NCBI GenBank assembly: GCA_021785935.1 | Contig: JAJYOG010000013.1 | Coordinates: 1-41,697, forward strand | From: Actinomycetes bacterium | GTDB taxonomy: Bacteria > Actinomycetota > Thermoleophilia > BMS3ABIN01 | Direction: 5' to 3' | Length of the DNA: 41,697 nucleotides | Shown: one piece after another, positions 33,706 to 41,697 of the stretch | Numbering within the stretch: the first letter of the stretch is position 1 | Layout of the letters: each line of letters begins with the position of its first letter | Notes under the pieces: model-generated | The model's database searches: none | What the model was told of the DNA's origin: nothing | The model's input: the letters and a program-made list of their open reading frames with translations, nothing else | Translations under genes and position numbers: made by a program

Positions 33706-34743
33706 TCATCCGTTCTTCCATGCGTGATAATCAGCGTTTAGCAGTTTGATGAATTCGGCGGTCGCCTTCTGTTCACCGGCTGCCGTGGGGTGGCTATCCT
33801 CGCTGCCGTATGCCGAGAAGTTGCCACTGCCGCCATTCGACGTCAGTACGTTGAAGAAATCGAAGACGGCGACGTTTTGGTGCGGATAACCGGCCAGCCA
33901 GTCGTTCACCAGCCAGCTGTTAAGAGCTCTGGCGTTTGCCGCCGCTTCAGGGGTGGTCTCCGACTCGATCAGCGGCGGCGCTGTCACCACAATGAAAAGC
34001 TTGTCCTGCCTTGTGGCGAAGTAACCAAGCAGGTCGTTATAGATGCCCTTTGCGTTTTGTACTGTCTGCACTTCCTCCCCGGCCGGCTGGCCTCTTAACA
34101 GATTTTGCCCCTGGGCAGGCGGGTCGTTGGGGCTGCCACCGAGATTGGAATTCGGAAAGCATGACTTGAACATGACGATCTCGTTTTCGCCGCCAGGATT
34201 TTGAGAGAGCCGCGAATACGGTGAGGCTGTGTTTTGGCCGCTCTCGGCGTAGAGCGCGCTTAGGTATGTGGAGCTGTGCGGGCCGGCGAACCAGCTGTAC
34301 CAGTAGCCGGTATCGGTATGATCGCCGATGTTCTCGGAGCCGGCATCCAGGTCAGGCGGCCCCCAGCCGTAGTTGGTGTCGCTGACGAAGTAGTTGTTAT
34401 CCATCAGCGCTTTTCCCAGGCCACCCTTGGTGTCATCCAGCCAGTCCTCTCCCACGGAGTGATGGATGAAGATCAGGCGAACCGGTTTGTCCGGGGGGCT
34501 GGCATCCGACGCAATATGGTTTCTATCGATCCCTTGGTTTTTTGGGGATGAGGAAACAGAAGAAGCCTTGGATTCGGGACCAGCTGTCGCAGAGGTTGAA
34601 TCATTTTGCTGTCCGCAGCCCGCAGACAAGAGAAAGAGGATAAGCAGGATCGTCGCCGGGAACAGTGCGAACCGGACGCACGAATTCAAAGTTTTTTGGC
34701 GTGCGCAATCTATCGCTGCCAACCATGACAGCCTGCATTTCAC
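33706..34743 (-). CDS. SGNH/GDSL-like hydrolase lipoprotein
   Basis: 345 residues from GTG 34743, with GGAGG 8 nt upstream. After a long basic lead (C-A-R-Q-K, N-S-C-V-R) a hydrophobic stretch ends in the lipobox L-S-A-G-C, Cys near 43. A Ser/Thr/Lys linker precedes the catalytic-type domain from about residue 88: I-F-I-H-H-S-V-G-E-D-W-L near its start, then F-K-S-C-F-P-N-S-N-L, and the C-terminal D-S-H-P-T-A-A-G-E-Q-K-A with the Asp and His expected of an SGNH triad. The nucleophile motif is not the canonical G-D-S-L, so an inactive or divergent member is possible. An extracellular esterase or carbohydrate deacetylase role is inferred. Confidence 0.7.
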   Translation of the reverse strand: MKCRLSWLAAIDCARQKTLNSCVRFALFPATILLILFLLSAGCGQQNDSTSATAGPESKASSVSSSPKNQGIDRNHIASDASPPDKPVRLIFIHHSVGEDWLDDTKGGLGKALMDNNYFVSDTNYGWGPPDLDAGSENIGDHTDTGYWYSWFAGPHSSTYLSALYAESGQNTASPYSRLSQNPGGENEIVMFKSCFPNSNLGGSPNDPPAQGQNLLRGQPAGEEVQTVQNAKGIYNDLLGYFATRQDKLFIVVTAPPLIESETTPEAAANARALNSWLVNDWLAGYPHQNVAVFDFFNVLTSNGGSGNFSAYGSEDSHPTAAGEQKATAEFIKLLNADYHAWKNG

Positions 34744-34777
34744 CCGTTACGCCTCCATGGCATGCTGACAATCGTAC

Positions 34778-34879
34778 TTAAGAAAGCGCCCAATATAACG
34801 CCAGGCCCATAACGACCCAGCTCAGCAACAGCCACGCGGCAAGGATGAAGAAAGAACCGTATTGAACCATTCTTTCCAT
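34778..34879 (-). CDS. Putative 33-residue single-helix membrane peptide
   Basis: Below the usual size cut-off. ATG 34879 (plus strand CAT 34877-34879) follows GAGGG; a second in-frame ATG is three codons on. The product is M-E-R-M-V-Q-Y-G, then one uninterrupted hydrophobic helix of about 22 residues rich in Leu, Trp, Ala and Val, ending A-L-S before TAA. The topology resembles that of small bacterial membrane peptides that stabilise larger complexes. It lies alone in the 333-bp gap between the SGNH lipoprotein gene and truA, upstream of the lipoprotein gene on its strand. The rest of the gap (34880-35076) has no recognisable gene. Confidence 0.45.
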   Translation of the reverse strand: MERMVQYGSFFILAAWLLLSWVVMGLALYWALS

Positions 34880-35076
34880 TCAGACCCTCGCTGTTTCGCC
34901 TTCATGGCGATACCTGGCCTAAGCTTCCCTTAACACCCGAAGTACTCACGTAAAAAAGCGTTCTAACTATATTCCACGTTTATTATTTTGACAAGTATTC
35001 TGTTATTCGATCTGAATTCCTGCGGGCTGTCACGCTGTTCCCGCTCGGCCGCCCTGCTTTTGCGGCAGTGTTACCC

Positions 35077-35892
35077 TTATCCCTCAAATTTAAAACGGTC
35101 CTGATACTCCACCGCTTCGAGGCAGAGGCCCTGTGGCGGCGCCGTCTCGCCGGCGTCCGGACGAGTGGCCCCATTCAGGAGAACGGGCAGGTCCGTGAGC
35201 GGCCGGTAGCCGCGGCCGATCTCGAGCATGGTGCCAGCCAGGACCCGCACCATGTTGCGCAGAAAGCCGGGAGCGTTGATACGATAGACGAGAAGGTCTT
35301 CTTCACGGCCCCACGCTGATATTTTGATATCTCGCACAAAATCGGTATGTTCGGTAACCGTGGGTGTAAACGCTGTAAAATCGTGGCGGCCAAGGATGAG
35401 GGCAGCAGCCTCGTCGAGCAGCCCGATGTCGAGTTTGCCCGGATAATAATGGACAAAGCGGCCGCGAAACGGCGACGGCCATGACCGGTCGAGTACACGG
35501 TAGGCATAGCTGCGTGAGACGGCGCTGTAGCGGGCGTCGAAATCGGAGGGCGCCTCGCTGGCACGTTTGATGACGATCGCCGGAGGCAGCAGCTGGTTGG
35601 CGGAGCGGCGCAGTTTGCCGGGGTCGATGCCGGCGGCATTGGCGGCTTTGGCCGCGGCAACATCACTGCCTTCGCCGGCGGCTTCACCGGCGGCAATCTG
35701 AAAGCTGGCCACCTGTCCGCGCGCGTGCACGCCGGCGTCGGTGCGTCCAGCAACAGACAGGATTATCTCCCGCTGCAGAATCTTCTCCAATACTTCCTGA
35801 AGCGATCCTTCGATGCTTGGCAGCCCCGGCTGTTTCGCCCAGCCGGCGAAATCGGTGCCATCGTATTCGATGTCGAGCCTGATGGTCTTCAT
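35077..35892 (-). CDS. truA: tRNA pseudouridine(38-40) synthase
   Basis: 271 residues. It isomerises U38-U40 in the anticodon arm of many tRNAs. The catalytic Asp is in A-G-R-T-D-A-G-V-H-A; L-D-I-E-Y-D-G-T-D-F-A-G-W, F-D-A-R-Y-S-A-V-S-R-S-Y-A-Y-R, H-D-F-T-A-F-T-P and F-L-R-N-M-V-R-V-L-A-G-T are all present. An Ala/Gly/Glu-rich insertion (about 67-88) makes it slightly longer than E. coli TruA. It starts 3 bp after ecfT. In many Gram-positive genomes ecfA1-ecfA2-ecfT-truA follows rplQ and precedes rplM-rpsI; here those ribosomal genes are not adjacent on either side. Confidence 0.97.
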   Translation of the reverse strand: MKTIRLDIEYDGTDFAGWAKQPGLPSIEGSLQEVLEKILQREIILSVAGRTDAGVHARGQVASFQIAAGEAAGEGSDVAAAKAANAAGIDPGKLRRSANQLLPPAIVIKRASEAPSDFDARYSAVSRSYAYRVLDRSWPSPFRGRFVHYYPGKLDIGLLDEAAALILGRHDFTAFTPTVTEHTDFVRDIKISAWGREEDLLVYRINAPGFLRNMVRVLAGTMLEIGRGYRPLTDLPVLLNGATRPDAGETAPPQGLCLEAVEYQDRFKFEG

Positions 35893-35895
35893 CCT

Positions 35896-36699
35896 TTATA
35901 AGAACCTTCCTATCCAGATCGATAAACCCAGCAGCGCCAGCAAAACCATCCCGAAGAAAAGGTCGATGCTCCCATAGCTTAGTTTGCGCCGCACGGTTCG
36001 TCCTCTGCCACCCCGCCAGCATCGCGATTCCATCGCCATCGCCAGCTCGTCGGCATGACGGAAGCTCATGACAAAGAGCGGCACCAGCACCGGCAGGATA
36101 CCGCGCGCCCTGGCAATGGGTCCGCCGCCCGCGGTTACGGCCCCACGCGCCCGCTGAGCCTTGATGATGCGGTCCGTATCCATGACCAGCGTCGGGATGA
36201 ACCTGAGCGCGATTGTCATCATCAGCGCCAGTTCATAAGCGGGCACGCGTATTTTTGCCAGCGGCGCCATCAGCCGCCCCAGAGCGTCGGTGAGTAGCAC
36301 CGGCGGTGTTGTATAGGTGAGGATGGAGCCGGAGAGCACCAGCAGCACCAGCCGCGCCGCCAGAAAGGCGCCGTTGATTGCTCCCTGACGGTATAGGGGG
36401 ATAGGCCCGAGGCGGTACAGCTCATCGCCGCCGCTGAGCAAGAGTTGAAACAGAAATGTTATCAGGACCAGGAGCAGCACGGTGCGGACGCCGCGCCAGA
36501 GCCATGCGGGTGGAATTCCGGCGAGGCCGATCCCGGCTGCGAGGACCACGCCCATAAGCGCCAGCCCGCCGAAACTTTCGATCAGGAACAGCGCCACAAC
36601 GTAGGCACAGGCGGCGATAATTTTGGTGCGGGGATCGATCTGGTGCAGGATCGAAGTCCCGGGAAAGTACTGACCGATTATCATGTTGTTAATCTGCAT
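35896..36699 (-). CDS. ecfT: ECF transporter transmembrane protein EcfT
   Basis: 267 residues, with five or more hydrophobic helices. EcfT couples the two ATPases to interchangeable substrate-capture subunits. The first cytoplasmic helix ends in K-A-Q-R-A-R-G-A-V and the second in A-M-E-S-R-C-W-R-G-G, the paired Ala/Ser-Arg-Gly-type motifs that contact the ATPases. P-G-T-S-I-L-H-Q-I-D-P-R-T-K-I at residues 14-28 is the family N-terminus. The ATG lies about 53 bp after ecfA2. No S-component is adjacent; BioY elsewhere in the window is the only candidate seen. Confidence 0.94.
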   Translation of the reverse strand: MQINNMIIGQYFPGTSILHQIDPRTKIIAACAYVVALFLIESFGGLALMGVVLAAGIGLAGIPPAWLWRGVRTVLLLVLITFLFQLLLSGGDELYRLGPIPLYRQGAINGAFLAARLVLLVLSGSILTYTTPPVLLTDALGRLMAPLAKIRVPAYELALMMTIALRFIPTLVMDTDRIIKAQRARGAVTAGGGPIARARGILPVLVPLFVMSFRHADELAMAMESRCWRGGRGRTVRRKLSYGSIDLFFGMVLLALLGLSIWIGRFL

Positions 36700-36752
36700 T
36701 GCCTAGCTCTTCATTTCTAAATTCAGGTGTCGCCTGACCAACTGCGTACTTA

Positions 36753-37685
36753 TCATCGCGCGGCTCTTTCATCCATAATGCCAGCCAGCATTTCAACCAG
36801 GCGGCTTTCGTCGAGGACGGGATCGAGCGGCCGGCCCATCGCCTCAGCAAGCAGTTCGCACACCTGTACGGTTCCGGGCGAATCGAGGCCATAGCCTGCA
36901 AGCCGTGCTGGATCGGTGAGAATTTCAGCCGCCGGGCCGTCGGCAACCTTGCGGCCGGAATCGATCACGACGAGCCGTCCCGAAAAGCGCGCGAGTTCGT
37001 CCATGTCGTGCCCGACGATCACGAGCATGACGCCGGTGTCATTATTCAGCCGCACCAGCCTGTCGATCAGATCGCGCCGCGTGGCCGGGTCGAGGTGAGC
37101 GGTTGGTTCGTCGAGCAGAAGCGCCCGCGGTTCCATTGCCAGCACCCCGGCAAGGGCGACACGGCGCTGTTCGCCGGTGCTTAAGGAAAAAGGACTTCTT
37201 GAGCCAAAGGCTGTGGGGTCCAGCCCGGTCGCCGCGAGCGCCTCTTCGACGCGGCGTTTGATTTCCGGTGAGTCCAGGCCCAGACGCCGGGGGCCGAAAG
37301 CGACGTCGTCGAAAACGGTTTTTTCAAACAGGCAGTTCTCTGGGGACTGAAAGGCAAGGCCGATGCTTCCCACCCGGGGCTGGTTACGATGTGTAATCTC
37401 CCTCCCGTCATGGAAAACCTTGCCCGTCGTCGGCTCCTGCACGCCGGCAAGCATCTGCAGCAGCGTCGACTTCCCGGAGCCGACCGGCCCGGCGATGGCG
37501 ACGCGTTCTCCCGGCTCTATCTTGAGTGAAACCGGATCGAGCGCTTGAACCGCAAAGTGAGTGCCGGCCTGATAAGTGTAGCCAGCGCAGTCGAGTTCGA
37601 GGCGCATGCCGCTCCCTGCCGTACCGCCGTTACCGGTGATCGCGCCCTTTCCGGCTGTCACCGATATCTCCGATATTTCGGACAT
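36753..37685 (-). CDS. ecfA2: ECF transporter ATPase EcfA2
   Basis: 310 residues from ATG 37685, which shares one base with the ecfA1 stop (TGATG); an in-frame GTG at 37694 is less likely. It is an ABC-type ATPase: Walker A G-P-V-G-S-G-K-S-T, Q-loop F-Q-S-P-E, signature L-S-T-G-E-Q-R-R-V, Walker B A-L-L-L-D-E-P-T-A and switch-His G-H-D-M. An N-terminal Gly/Thr/Ala-rich lead of about 22 residues precedes the domain. The C-terminal 50 residues (R-P-L-D-P-V-L-D-E-S) are the dimer-stabilising region of EcfA. It pairs with EcfA1 as a heterodimer. Confidence 0.94.
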   Translation of the reverse strand: MSEISEISVTAGKGAITGNGGTAGSGMRLELDCAGYTYQAGTHFAVQALDPVSLKIEPGERVAIAGPVGSGKSTLLQMLAGVQEPTTGKVFHDGREITHRNQPRVGSIGLAFQSPENCLFEKTVFDDVAFGPRRLGLDSPEIKRRVEEALAATGLDPTAFGSRSPFSLSTGEQRRVALAGVLAMEPRALLLDEPTAHLDPATRRDLIDRLVRLNNDTGVMLVIVGHDMDELARFSGRLVVIDSGRKVADGPAAEILTDPARLAGYGLDSPGTVQVCELLAEAMGRPLDPVLDESRLVEMLAGIMDERAAR

Positions 37686-38554
37686 CACGTGCACACCTGC
37701 TTTACAAGCTCGGGCAGAGTGAGAGCCAATGGTGGTTGTCTGCGCATCATATCTTCCGTGGATGCACCTGACTTTTCTTGCCCACGCATTGCGAGCGCCG
37801 CTGAAACACGCGCCGCCAGTGGCGGCTCCAGCCGGGTTTCGTGAAGAAGCTCAGACCGGGAGAAGAAATCCGCCGGGGCGCCGTCGAAGGCGATCTTCCC
37901 GCCCGACAGGGCGACCACTCGGGGAGCCGTGGCAATTTCCTCCATGATCTGCGTGATATAGATAACCGTCGTACCGTTTTGCCAAAGCTGCTCGACATAT
38001 CCCCGGAAGCGCCGCTGCGAGCGGGGGTCCAGCATCGAGGTGGGCTCGTCCAGAACCAGCACTTTCGGTTCAAGAGCCGAGACACCCGCAAGCACAGTTC
38101 TTTGTTTCTGACCGCCGGACAGCCAGTGCGGCTCGGTCTGGCGCAGCTCTTCGAGCCCGAACTCCTTGCAGGCCTTGGCGATGCGATGCTCGATCTCCTG
38201 CGGCGGCAGCCCCAGATTCTCGGGGCCGAAGGCAATGTCGTCCTCGACGCTGGTAGCAACAATCTGGCTATCAGGATTTTGGAAGACCATGCCGAGCGTC
38301 TCGCGGATGCGGTTGAGGTTGGCGTGTACAGTGGTTGAGAGGCCATCGACCTGCACCTCTCCGGTCGTTGGCAGCGCCAGACCGTTGAGCAATCGGGCGA
38401 GCGTGGATTTGCCGCAGCCATTGGCGCCGATGAGGCCGACGAATTCGCCAGGCGCGACGTCGAGATTGATATCAGCTAAAGCAGGAACGGCAGCTGCGTC
38501 GCTGTGCGGATAGCGGTAGGAAACATTGTTCAACGAAATGATAGGTGTGGTCAT
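37685..38554 (-). CDS. ecfA1: ECF transporter ATPase EcfA1
   Basis: 289 residues from ATG 38554; the frame is open 25 codons further, but that stretch is unlike the family. Walker A is G-A-N-G-C-G-K-S-T, Q-loop F-Q-N-P-D-S-Q, signature L-S-G-G-Q-K-Q-R, Walker B V-L-V-L-D-E-P-T-S-M, and D-I-A-F-G-P-E-N-L-G is typical of EcfA. The switch position after I-T-Q-I-M-E-E is not the usual T-H-D/T-H-x (here I-T-Q), so the switch His is replaced by Gln, while EcfA2 keeps H-D. It is the first gene of ecfA1-ecfA2-ecfT-truA; no ribosome site of note. Confidence 0.93.
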   Translation of the reverse strand: MTTPIISLNNVSYRYPHSDAAAVPALADINLDVAPGEFVGLIGANGCGKSTLARLLNGLALPTTGEVQVDGLSTTVHANLNRIRETLGMVFQNPDSQIVATSVEDDIAFGPENLGLPPQEIEHRIAKACKEFGLEELRQTEPHWLSGGQKQRTVLAGVSALEPKVLVLDEPTSMLDPRSQRRFRGYVEQLWQNGTTVIYITQIMEEIATAPRVVALSGGKIAFDGAPADFFSRSELLHETRLEPPLAARVSAALAMRGQEKSGASTEDMMRRQPPLALTLPELVKQVCT

Positions 38555-38629
38555 TCTTGTCGTGTCCGTTGTGAGTAGATGAAAAAAGCGGCGGAACCGA
38601 GCCCAGCCCACCAGTGAGGACACTAACAT

Positions 38630-38817
38630 TATCAGTGCTGTTTCATAAAGGGAAAACCCAGCGAGTGAATACTAGTAACAAGAGCGAGGAGAAAAGTGGA
38701 GAGAAGCGCGGTTAAATTAATCGTGAAATGAGAGCTTTCTTGGATTACTTAATCAATAAACACACAACTGAAAATTTCATTTAACAATTCCCCTTTTGGG
38801 CATGTACAAACAATCAA
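38630..38817. other. AT-rich intergenic spacer
   Basis: About 190 bp, clearly richer in A+T than the genes to the left (runs such as TTAATTAATC-like text near 38715 and AATCAATAAAC near 38750). It marks the change from GC-rich core genes to the AT-richer toxin/immunity end. No gene, terminator stem or promoter is convincing. Confidence 0.4.
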
Positions 38818-39453
38818 TTACGGACTAAGAATAACATCCAAACCCTTGTCGGCTAGCATTGTCGCCGCTTGGCTAGAACCATAAATACTTGATAGCAGAT
38901 TTGGTAGCCACCCCTGAAAATAAGGCACTGTTTTTCTGCTGCTTTCTATATCAACTTTAATCTCCGCGAGAAACAAATAGACATCCTCGTGTATTTGTGG
39001 AACTTGTCGCTCCAATGCATCGAAGAATAAGTTTGACCCGCCAATTATGGCATGTCCATACTCAGAAAAAATAATTCCCCAAGCTCCATTTAACGAGTAT
39101 ATGGCATTTTCCATAAGCGGAAACCAGTCTTCATCTTTTCTTAATTCCTCGTAAGGATAATCAAACAAATCAAAAGACCAGTGAAAACGACTCGAAAATT
39201 CATTGCCTGATAACCCTTCAATTAACGAAATATATGCAATGTTCGTATCACCCGATTCTAATGCGCTTCTACCTATCGCATTTAGGTACTTTCCTTCAAG
39301 AGCATATGGTTCGCTAAATAAAATTACACATTTAGTAATCTCCGTCTGAAACGGGTTCACGAAAGTTTCCGTTGTTTTAAATACAGTTCTAAACGCTCTT
39401 TCGGCGGAAGTTAGTTCATCTTGGCTGCTAAGTTTTTGTGGTTTAGTGGTCAT
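38818..39453 (-). CDS. Putative immunity protein for the adjacent RHS toxin
   Basis: 211 residues; ATG 39453 begins one base after the RHS stop (39455-39457), so the two genes are translationally linked. The sequence is AT-rich with many Phe, Tyr, Ser, Glu and Asn codons unlike the core genes, with no signal peptide or membrane segment. It is acidic, with motifs such as F-D-Y-P-Y-E-E-L-R-K-D-E-D-W-F-P-L and V-Y-L-F-L-A-E-I-K-V-D-I. No family recognised. In polymorphic-toxin loci the gene immediately after the toxin normally encodes its specific neutralising protein, and that is the whole basis for this call. Low GC fits horizontal transfer of a toxin-immunity pair. Confidence 0.65.
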   Translation of the reverse strand: MTTKPQKLSSQDELTSAERAFRTVFKTTETFVNPFQTEITKCVILFSEPYALEGKYLNAIGRSALESGDTNIAYISLIEGLSGNEFSSRFHWSFDLFDYPYEELRKDEDWFPLMENAIYSLNGAWGIIFSEYGHAIIGGSNLFFDALERQVPQIHEDVYLFLAEIKVDIESSRKTVPYFQGWLPNLLSSIYGSSQAATMLADKGLDVILSP

Positions 39454-39454
39454 A

Positions 39455-41697
39455 TTATTCTGGATATTTCCATTTTTGATTTCCTTGCCCCGGTGTATTT
39501 ATATCTATTGTTGGTGTCCCATCATTGCCATTTCTTTTGCCAACAAAGGTGCCATCAGGAAGCCTATAAGCTTCACCTTCATACCCATCCGGATATATTC
39601 TTTTGCCGTATTTTTTTAATTCATTAAAGTCAGCATCACGAGCAGCCCTTCCACCTTCCTTGTTCTCTATTTTTCCATAATATACTTTTGGTCCACCAGG
39701 ACCCCAATGTATCTGATCGTCTATACCGGTACGACAGTCATTTGGTCCATATTGTGATACTGGGAATCCCTCTGTCGCTAGAGAATACCCACCCAAAATG
39801 ATAACAACTCCGCCTGCAGTTACCACTGCTCCACCAGATGTTCCTGCTACTCCAAACGCCGTTGCTACAACTTCCGCACAAGAAACCGGATTTGAAAGGC
39901 AAGCTCCGGCAGCGCCAGCCGCTCCTCTCAAAACGTCTCCACCGGGAAATAGCCCATTCAAATCATAAATTGTTTGCGGATTATTTTCTGCATATTCATA
40001 CCGGTTCCTCTGCTGGGGATCAGTCGGCGTTCCCTTAAGCGGATCTGCTGAGACGAACCTCCCCAGACTGGGATCATACTCCCTCACTCCCATCCTGATG
40101 GTGCCGGTGGAGTTGTCGCGCTCACGCTGCCACTTACCGGTGTAGCCGTTTGTGAGAGCGTTGGCGCCGATGGGGTTCCCGAAGGAATCGTAGCGGTAGG
40201 TGCTGGTGACAGTTCCGTTGGCATCGGTTATGGCAGTCGTATCGCCATGGGGATTGTAGAGATCATAGGTCGTGACGGGTGACTGACCGGTGTAGTCAGT
40301 CTGGGAGATGAGGCCGTCGGCTCCTCTTTGGTAGGAAGCAGATAATGCGCCGCTTGTATCGGTCTCATAGTCGGTGAGATCGGTTTTGGCGTCGTGGTGG
40401 TAATTTGTGGTGTTTGTGCCCTCAGCTCTGGAGATTCTTCTGCCCAGGGCATCGTAGGAGTAATTGATTGTAGATGTTGGTGTCGTAACCTGGGTGAGCT
40501 TATCGAGGCCGTTATAAGAATAGCCGGTGGTGCTGGCGCCGTCTGATCTCTGGACGATTGCTCCGTTTGCATCATATGAGTAGCTGGTGGTGGCTCCCTG
40601 ATAGTTATAGCTCGATGTCAGCTCGTTAGCCTGGTTATATGAATATGTAGTTCTCTTGGCCGGGAAGTAGTAGCTGGCTCCGCCTGCATCGTTACAGGTG
40701 GAGTAAACCGTAGTAGAAAAGCTCGTGACCCCGGTTGGTATAAAGTACTTGAGGGTGAAGGGAACATTGGCTCCCTGGTTAATGTTGCCCAGAGCCCTTG
40801 GTACGGCTGTAGTCAGATAGACGCCGTTGGTGGCGGTGGCCGCGGTTACCTTGGTCTGATAAGCCGTGCCGGGGCCGTTATCGGTGATGCGGTAGTCGAT
40901 GGAGAGCTGGCGTGATTGATAATCGTTCCAGTTTGCCCAGTAGATCCTGGTCATGGAGAGGGCAAGGGCAGGGCCGCCGGCTGGTTTGGGCTCGGTGAGC
41001 GATAGCCTGTTGCCCGTTTTATCATAGGAGTAGGAGATATTGCCGTAGGCGGCCTGGTTTTCGTTTGTGAGGCGGTTAAGAGAGTCGTAGCTGTAGCTGC
41101 TAGTGCCAGCGGCCGCGGTCAGGGAAGTGATATTGGAGTTGGCATCGTAGCTCTGGCTGAATGACTGCAGTGTCTGCCCGTTTCTAACCGCCTGCATGGC
41201 CGTGAGACGGTTGCCGGCGTCATGGGTATAGCTGGTGGTGACGCCGTTCTGGTAGCTCTTGATGGCGAGATTCCCAGCAGGATCGAACGAAAGACTCGTT
41301 GTGTCTGAGCCTTTGGTGAGTGTCTTCATCTGGTCGCGGGGCGTATATGCGTAGTTAGTGGTGAAGCTCTGGCCGGCGACCAAGTCATCCTGCCGGCTTA
41401 GGTTGCCCGCCCCGTCATACGAGTAGCTCTCACTGCCGCCGTTAGCACCAGTGGCCTGGGAGAGGAGTCCCCGGGAGCTATAGCCAAAGGCGGCGGTCTT
41501 GCCGGTAGCGTTATCTGAAGCCGCAAGCTGATTCTGGTTGGCGTCATACGTATATGAATAGGTCGCGCCCTGACGGTCGGTGACGCCGGTCAAGTTATAG
41601 ACTTCGTCGTAGCTGCTCGCGATCGTGCCGGCTCCCGTGGTGTCTGTCTTTACGTGGCCTGATTTGTCATAGGTGTAGCTTCGATCAAGCAGATAGT
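39455..41697 (-). CDS. RHS/YD-repeat polymorphic toxin, N-terminus beyond the window
   Basis: The frame runs open from the right edge; 747 residues are visible and the protein is longer. YD-repeats (Y-S-Y-D-x-x-G-N and Y-T-Y-D-A-N patterns, about every 20 residues) form the shell that cages a C-terminal toxin. Near the middle (about 40.67-40.98 kb) an inserted beta-sandwich domain (M-T-R-I-Y-W-A-N-W-N-D-Y) interrupts the repeats. The RHS core ends with R-F-V-S-A-D-P-L, then N-R-Y-E-Y-A-E-N-N-P and D-L-N-G (near 39.95 kb), the usual junction. The last 165 residues are AT-richer and variable: an Ala/Gly/Val-rich segment with some hydrophobic character, then a Lys/Gly/Asn/Asp-rich domain ending L-P-D-G-T-F-V-G-K-R, P-T-I-D-I-N-T-P and W-K-Y-P-E. 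That tail has the look of a nuclease toxin, but I cannot name its family. Confidence 0.88.
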   Translation of the reverse strand, partial: YLLDRSYTYDKSGHVKTDTTGAGTIASSYDEVYNLTGVTDRQGATYSYTYDANQNQLAASDNATGKTAAFGYSSRGLLSQATGANGGSESYSYDGAGNLSRQDDLVAGQSFTTNYAYTPRDQMKTLTKGSDTTSLSFDPAGNLAIKSYQNGVTTSYTHDAGNRLTAMQAVRNGQTLQSFSQSYDANSNITSLTAAAGTSSYSYDSLNRLTNENQAAYGNISYSYDKTGNRLSLTEPKPAGGPALALSMTRIYWANWNDYQSRQLSIDYRITDNGPGTAYQTKVTAATATNGVYLTTAVPRALGNINQGANVPFTLKYFIPTGVTSFSTTVYSTCNDAGGASYYFPAKRTTYSYNQANELTSSYNYQGATTSYSYDANGAIVQRSDGASTTGYSYNGLDKLTQVTTPTSTINYSYDALGRRISRAEGTNTTNYHHDAKTDLTDYETDTSGALSASYQRGADGLISQTDYTGQSPVTTYDLYNPHGDTTAITDANGTVTSTYRYDSFGNPIGANALTNGYTGKWQRERDNSTGTIRMGVREYDPSLGRFVSADPLKGTPTDPQQRNRYEYAENNPQTIYDLNGLFPGGDVLRGAAGAAGACLSNPVSCAEVVATAFGVAGTSGGAVVTAGGVVIILGGYSLATEGFPVSQYGPNDCRTGIDDQIHWGPGGPKVYYGKIENKEGGRAARDADFNELKKYGKRIYPDGYEGEAYRLPDGTFVGKRNGNDGTPTIDINTPGQGNQKWKYPE

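Overview
The window looks like chromosomal DNA of a GC-rich, deep-branching actinomycete (Actinomycetota), probably an uncultured lineage. Reasons: GC-rich coding with frequent TTG/GTG starts; a Rho with a long Arg/Lys/Glu-rich N-terminus; a 2-phosphoglycerate kinase plus cyclic 2,3-diphosphoglycerate synthetase pair, known from thermophilic archaea and some actinobacteria; a K+-independent membrane pyrophosphatase signature; and an LppX/LprAFG-like lipoprotein. The taxon is an inference; there is no rRNA here. No tRNA or CRISPR array was seen.

Layout. (1) 1-6.3 kb: a plus-strand surface/secretion locus. A gene start at the left edge (minus strand, perhaps a transposase) is followed by three secreted or anchored proteins with Ig-like modules, a DUF4418-type membrane protein, and a 48-residue peptide that resembles a RiPP precursor. 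(2) 6.3-7.5 kb: a structured non-coding stretch, a Cys-rich zinc-ribbon protein and a small uncertain ORF, separated by strong terminators. (3) 7.5-26.5 kb: about 19 kb of minus-strand genes. In transcription order these are tilS-hpt-ftsH-folE-folP-folB-folK-nadA, a lipoprotein, nadB-nadC-birA-bioY-DUF1284-coaX, then a four-gene overlapping cassette (metallophosphoesterase, cpgS, 2-phosphoglycerate kinase, transaldolase) and rho. This block makes or captures folate, NAD, biotin and CoA and also makes a presumed compatible solute, cyclic 2,3-diphosphoglycerate. (4) 26.6-28.5 kb: a Crp/Fnr regulator with a small redox operon (47-aa double-CxxC protein, oxidase-like haem membrane protein, DUF1858 protein). 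Matching TGAT-N4-ATCA palindromes precede both the regulator and the operon.

(5) 28.5-34.9 kb: membrane pyrophosphatase hppA, a LysR regulator divergent from an ArsR regulator, a decayed arsM, 23-bp tandem repeats, two lipoproteins and a possible 33-aa membrane peptide. (6) 35-38.6 kb: ecfA1-ecfA2-ecfT-truA, the shared energising module of group II ECF vitamin transporters; BioY (about 21 kb away) is the only S-component visible. (7) 38.8-41.7 kb: an AT-richer immunity-like gene and the C-terminal part of an RHS/YD-repeat toxin that runs off the right edge. The RHS protein carries an inserted domain that resembles the C-terminal domain of the secreted protein at 4.6-6.1 kb.

Regulatory DNA that can be read directly: a BirA-type biotin operator overlapping a TTGACA promoter for bioY; twin 13-bp palindromes 22 bp apart, one containing a perfect TATAAT, upstream of nadB; the two Crp/Fnr-type palindromes; and several strong intrinsic terminators.
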